Shown piece after piece: positions 12,338-12,567 of a stretch of 12,567 nt of DNA. Below the pieces are notes generated by a model, which ran no database searches, was not told the DNA's origin, and worked only from the letters and a program-made list of their open reading frames with translations. Source of the DNA: DASXBA01 sp046729895. Lineage in GTDB: Bacteria; Actinomycetota; Thermoleophilia; Solirubrobacterales; Thermoleophilaceae. Made by a program: the position numbers and the translations under genes. The stretch lies in assembly GCA_046729895.1 (NCBI GenBank), contig JBKPHP010000004.1, positions 1 to 12,567 of the forward strand. The letters run 5' to 3'. Position 1 is the first letter of the stretch. Each line of letters begins with the position of its first letter.

Positions 12338-12567
12338 GTGGCACGTTCGACGCGAAGACCAGGACGACGACCCGGAAAGAGCGGCACCCGCGAGGCGATC
12401 TTGGCCGCCGCCCGAGGCCAGTTCTCAGAGCTTGGTTATGACCGTGCGACGATTCGCGGGATCGCCGCCGAGGCGGACGTGGACCCGGCTCTCGTCAGCC
12501 ACTTCTTCGGCTCCAAGCGAGACCTTTTTGCTTCCGTCACGACGCTTCCGTTCGAGCTCGAGCAGGC
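12338..12567 (+). CDS. TetR-family transcriptional regulator, 5' part
   Basis: 76 residues are visible before the right edge cuts the gene. After a basic N-terminal arm (ARSTRRPGRRPGKSG), the DNA-binding domain follows TetR order: TREAILAAARGQFSELGYD (helix 1), RATIRGIAAEADVD (helix 2 and turn) and PALVSHFFGSKRDLF (recognition helix 3 and start of helix 4). The ligand domain is missing, so the effector cannot be inferred. The start is GTG 12338; the ATG at 12336 is in another frame that gives no TetR sequence. The gene follows the PHP gene by 14 bp on the same strand but has its own candidate -10. Regulators of this type often repress adjacent genes, which lie outside the window. Confidence 0.9.
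   Translation, partial: MARSTRRPGRRPGKSGTREAILAAARGQFSELGYDRATIRGIAAEADVDPALVSHFFGSKRDLFASVTTLPFELEQ

Noticed and set aside
1..12567. CRISPR arrays, insertion sequences, transposase or integrase genes
   Set aside because: I saw no regularly spaced repeats, terminal inverted repeats or transposase/integrase motifs anywhere in the window.

Overview
The window reads as chromosomal DNA of a high-GC actinobacterium (about 70% GC by eye, strong G/C bias at third codon positions, several GTG starts). The gene content (CoA-dependent methylmalonate-semialdehyde dehydrogenase, a mycobacterial-style beta-phosphoglucomutase, a PHP/PolX protein, a TetR regulator) and apparently leaderless starts suggest a soil lineage such as Thermoleophilia/Solirubrobacterales. 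That placement is inference; no rRNA or other phylogenetic marker is present.

Layout. 1-1050: 3' part of an mmsA-type dehydrogenase. 1051-1219: intergenic DNA with a perfect tRNA T-arm on the minus strand (a likely tRNA 3' relic). 1220-1963: beta-phosphoglucomutase-like HAD enzyme. 1964-2116: intergenic DNA with a 9-bp direct repeat at a 21-bp period. 2117-6471: a six-gene, same-strand, translationally coupled operon (junctions ATGA, TGA|GTG, GTGA, ATGA, TAATG). It encodes two small related proteins, a radical SAM/SPASM enzyme, a second radical SAM enzyme, a family-2 glycosyltransferase and a sulfotransferase. 7373-6468 (minus): a family-4-like glycosyltransferase whose stop codon overlaps the sulfotransferase stop in a shared CTAG. 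7531-8373: an M50 (site-2) membrane protease, divergent from the glycosyltransferase, with a 10-bp inverted repeat between them. About 8513/8615-10693: a probably secreted, M19 dipeptidase-like metallohydrolase. 10716-12323: a PolX-family protein with intact PHP phosphoesterase and degenerate polymerase active site. 12338-12567: start of a TetR regulator, cut by the window edge.

The most interesting part is 2117-6471. Small proteins followed directly by radical SAM maturases, in one coupled operon, is the signature of a ribosomally synthesised, post-translationally modified peptide (RiPP) pathway. The first small protein ends in a tandem STW-x-RS repeat (STWDRS ... STWIRS) that looks like a core with two tryptophan-x-arginine units. 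The second small protein has the same helical leader-like segment but no such tail. A glycosyltransferase and a PAPS-type sulfotransferase in the same coupled operon suggest a cross-linked peptide that may also be glycosylated and sulfated. I recognise no described family with this combination. No transporter or dedicated leader peptidase is encoded here, so export and cleavage are unexplained; the adjacent M50 protease is only a positional candidate.
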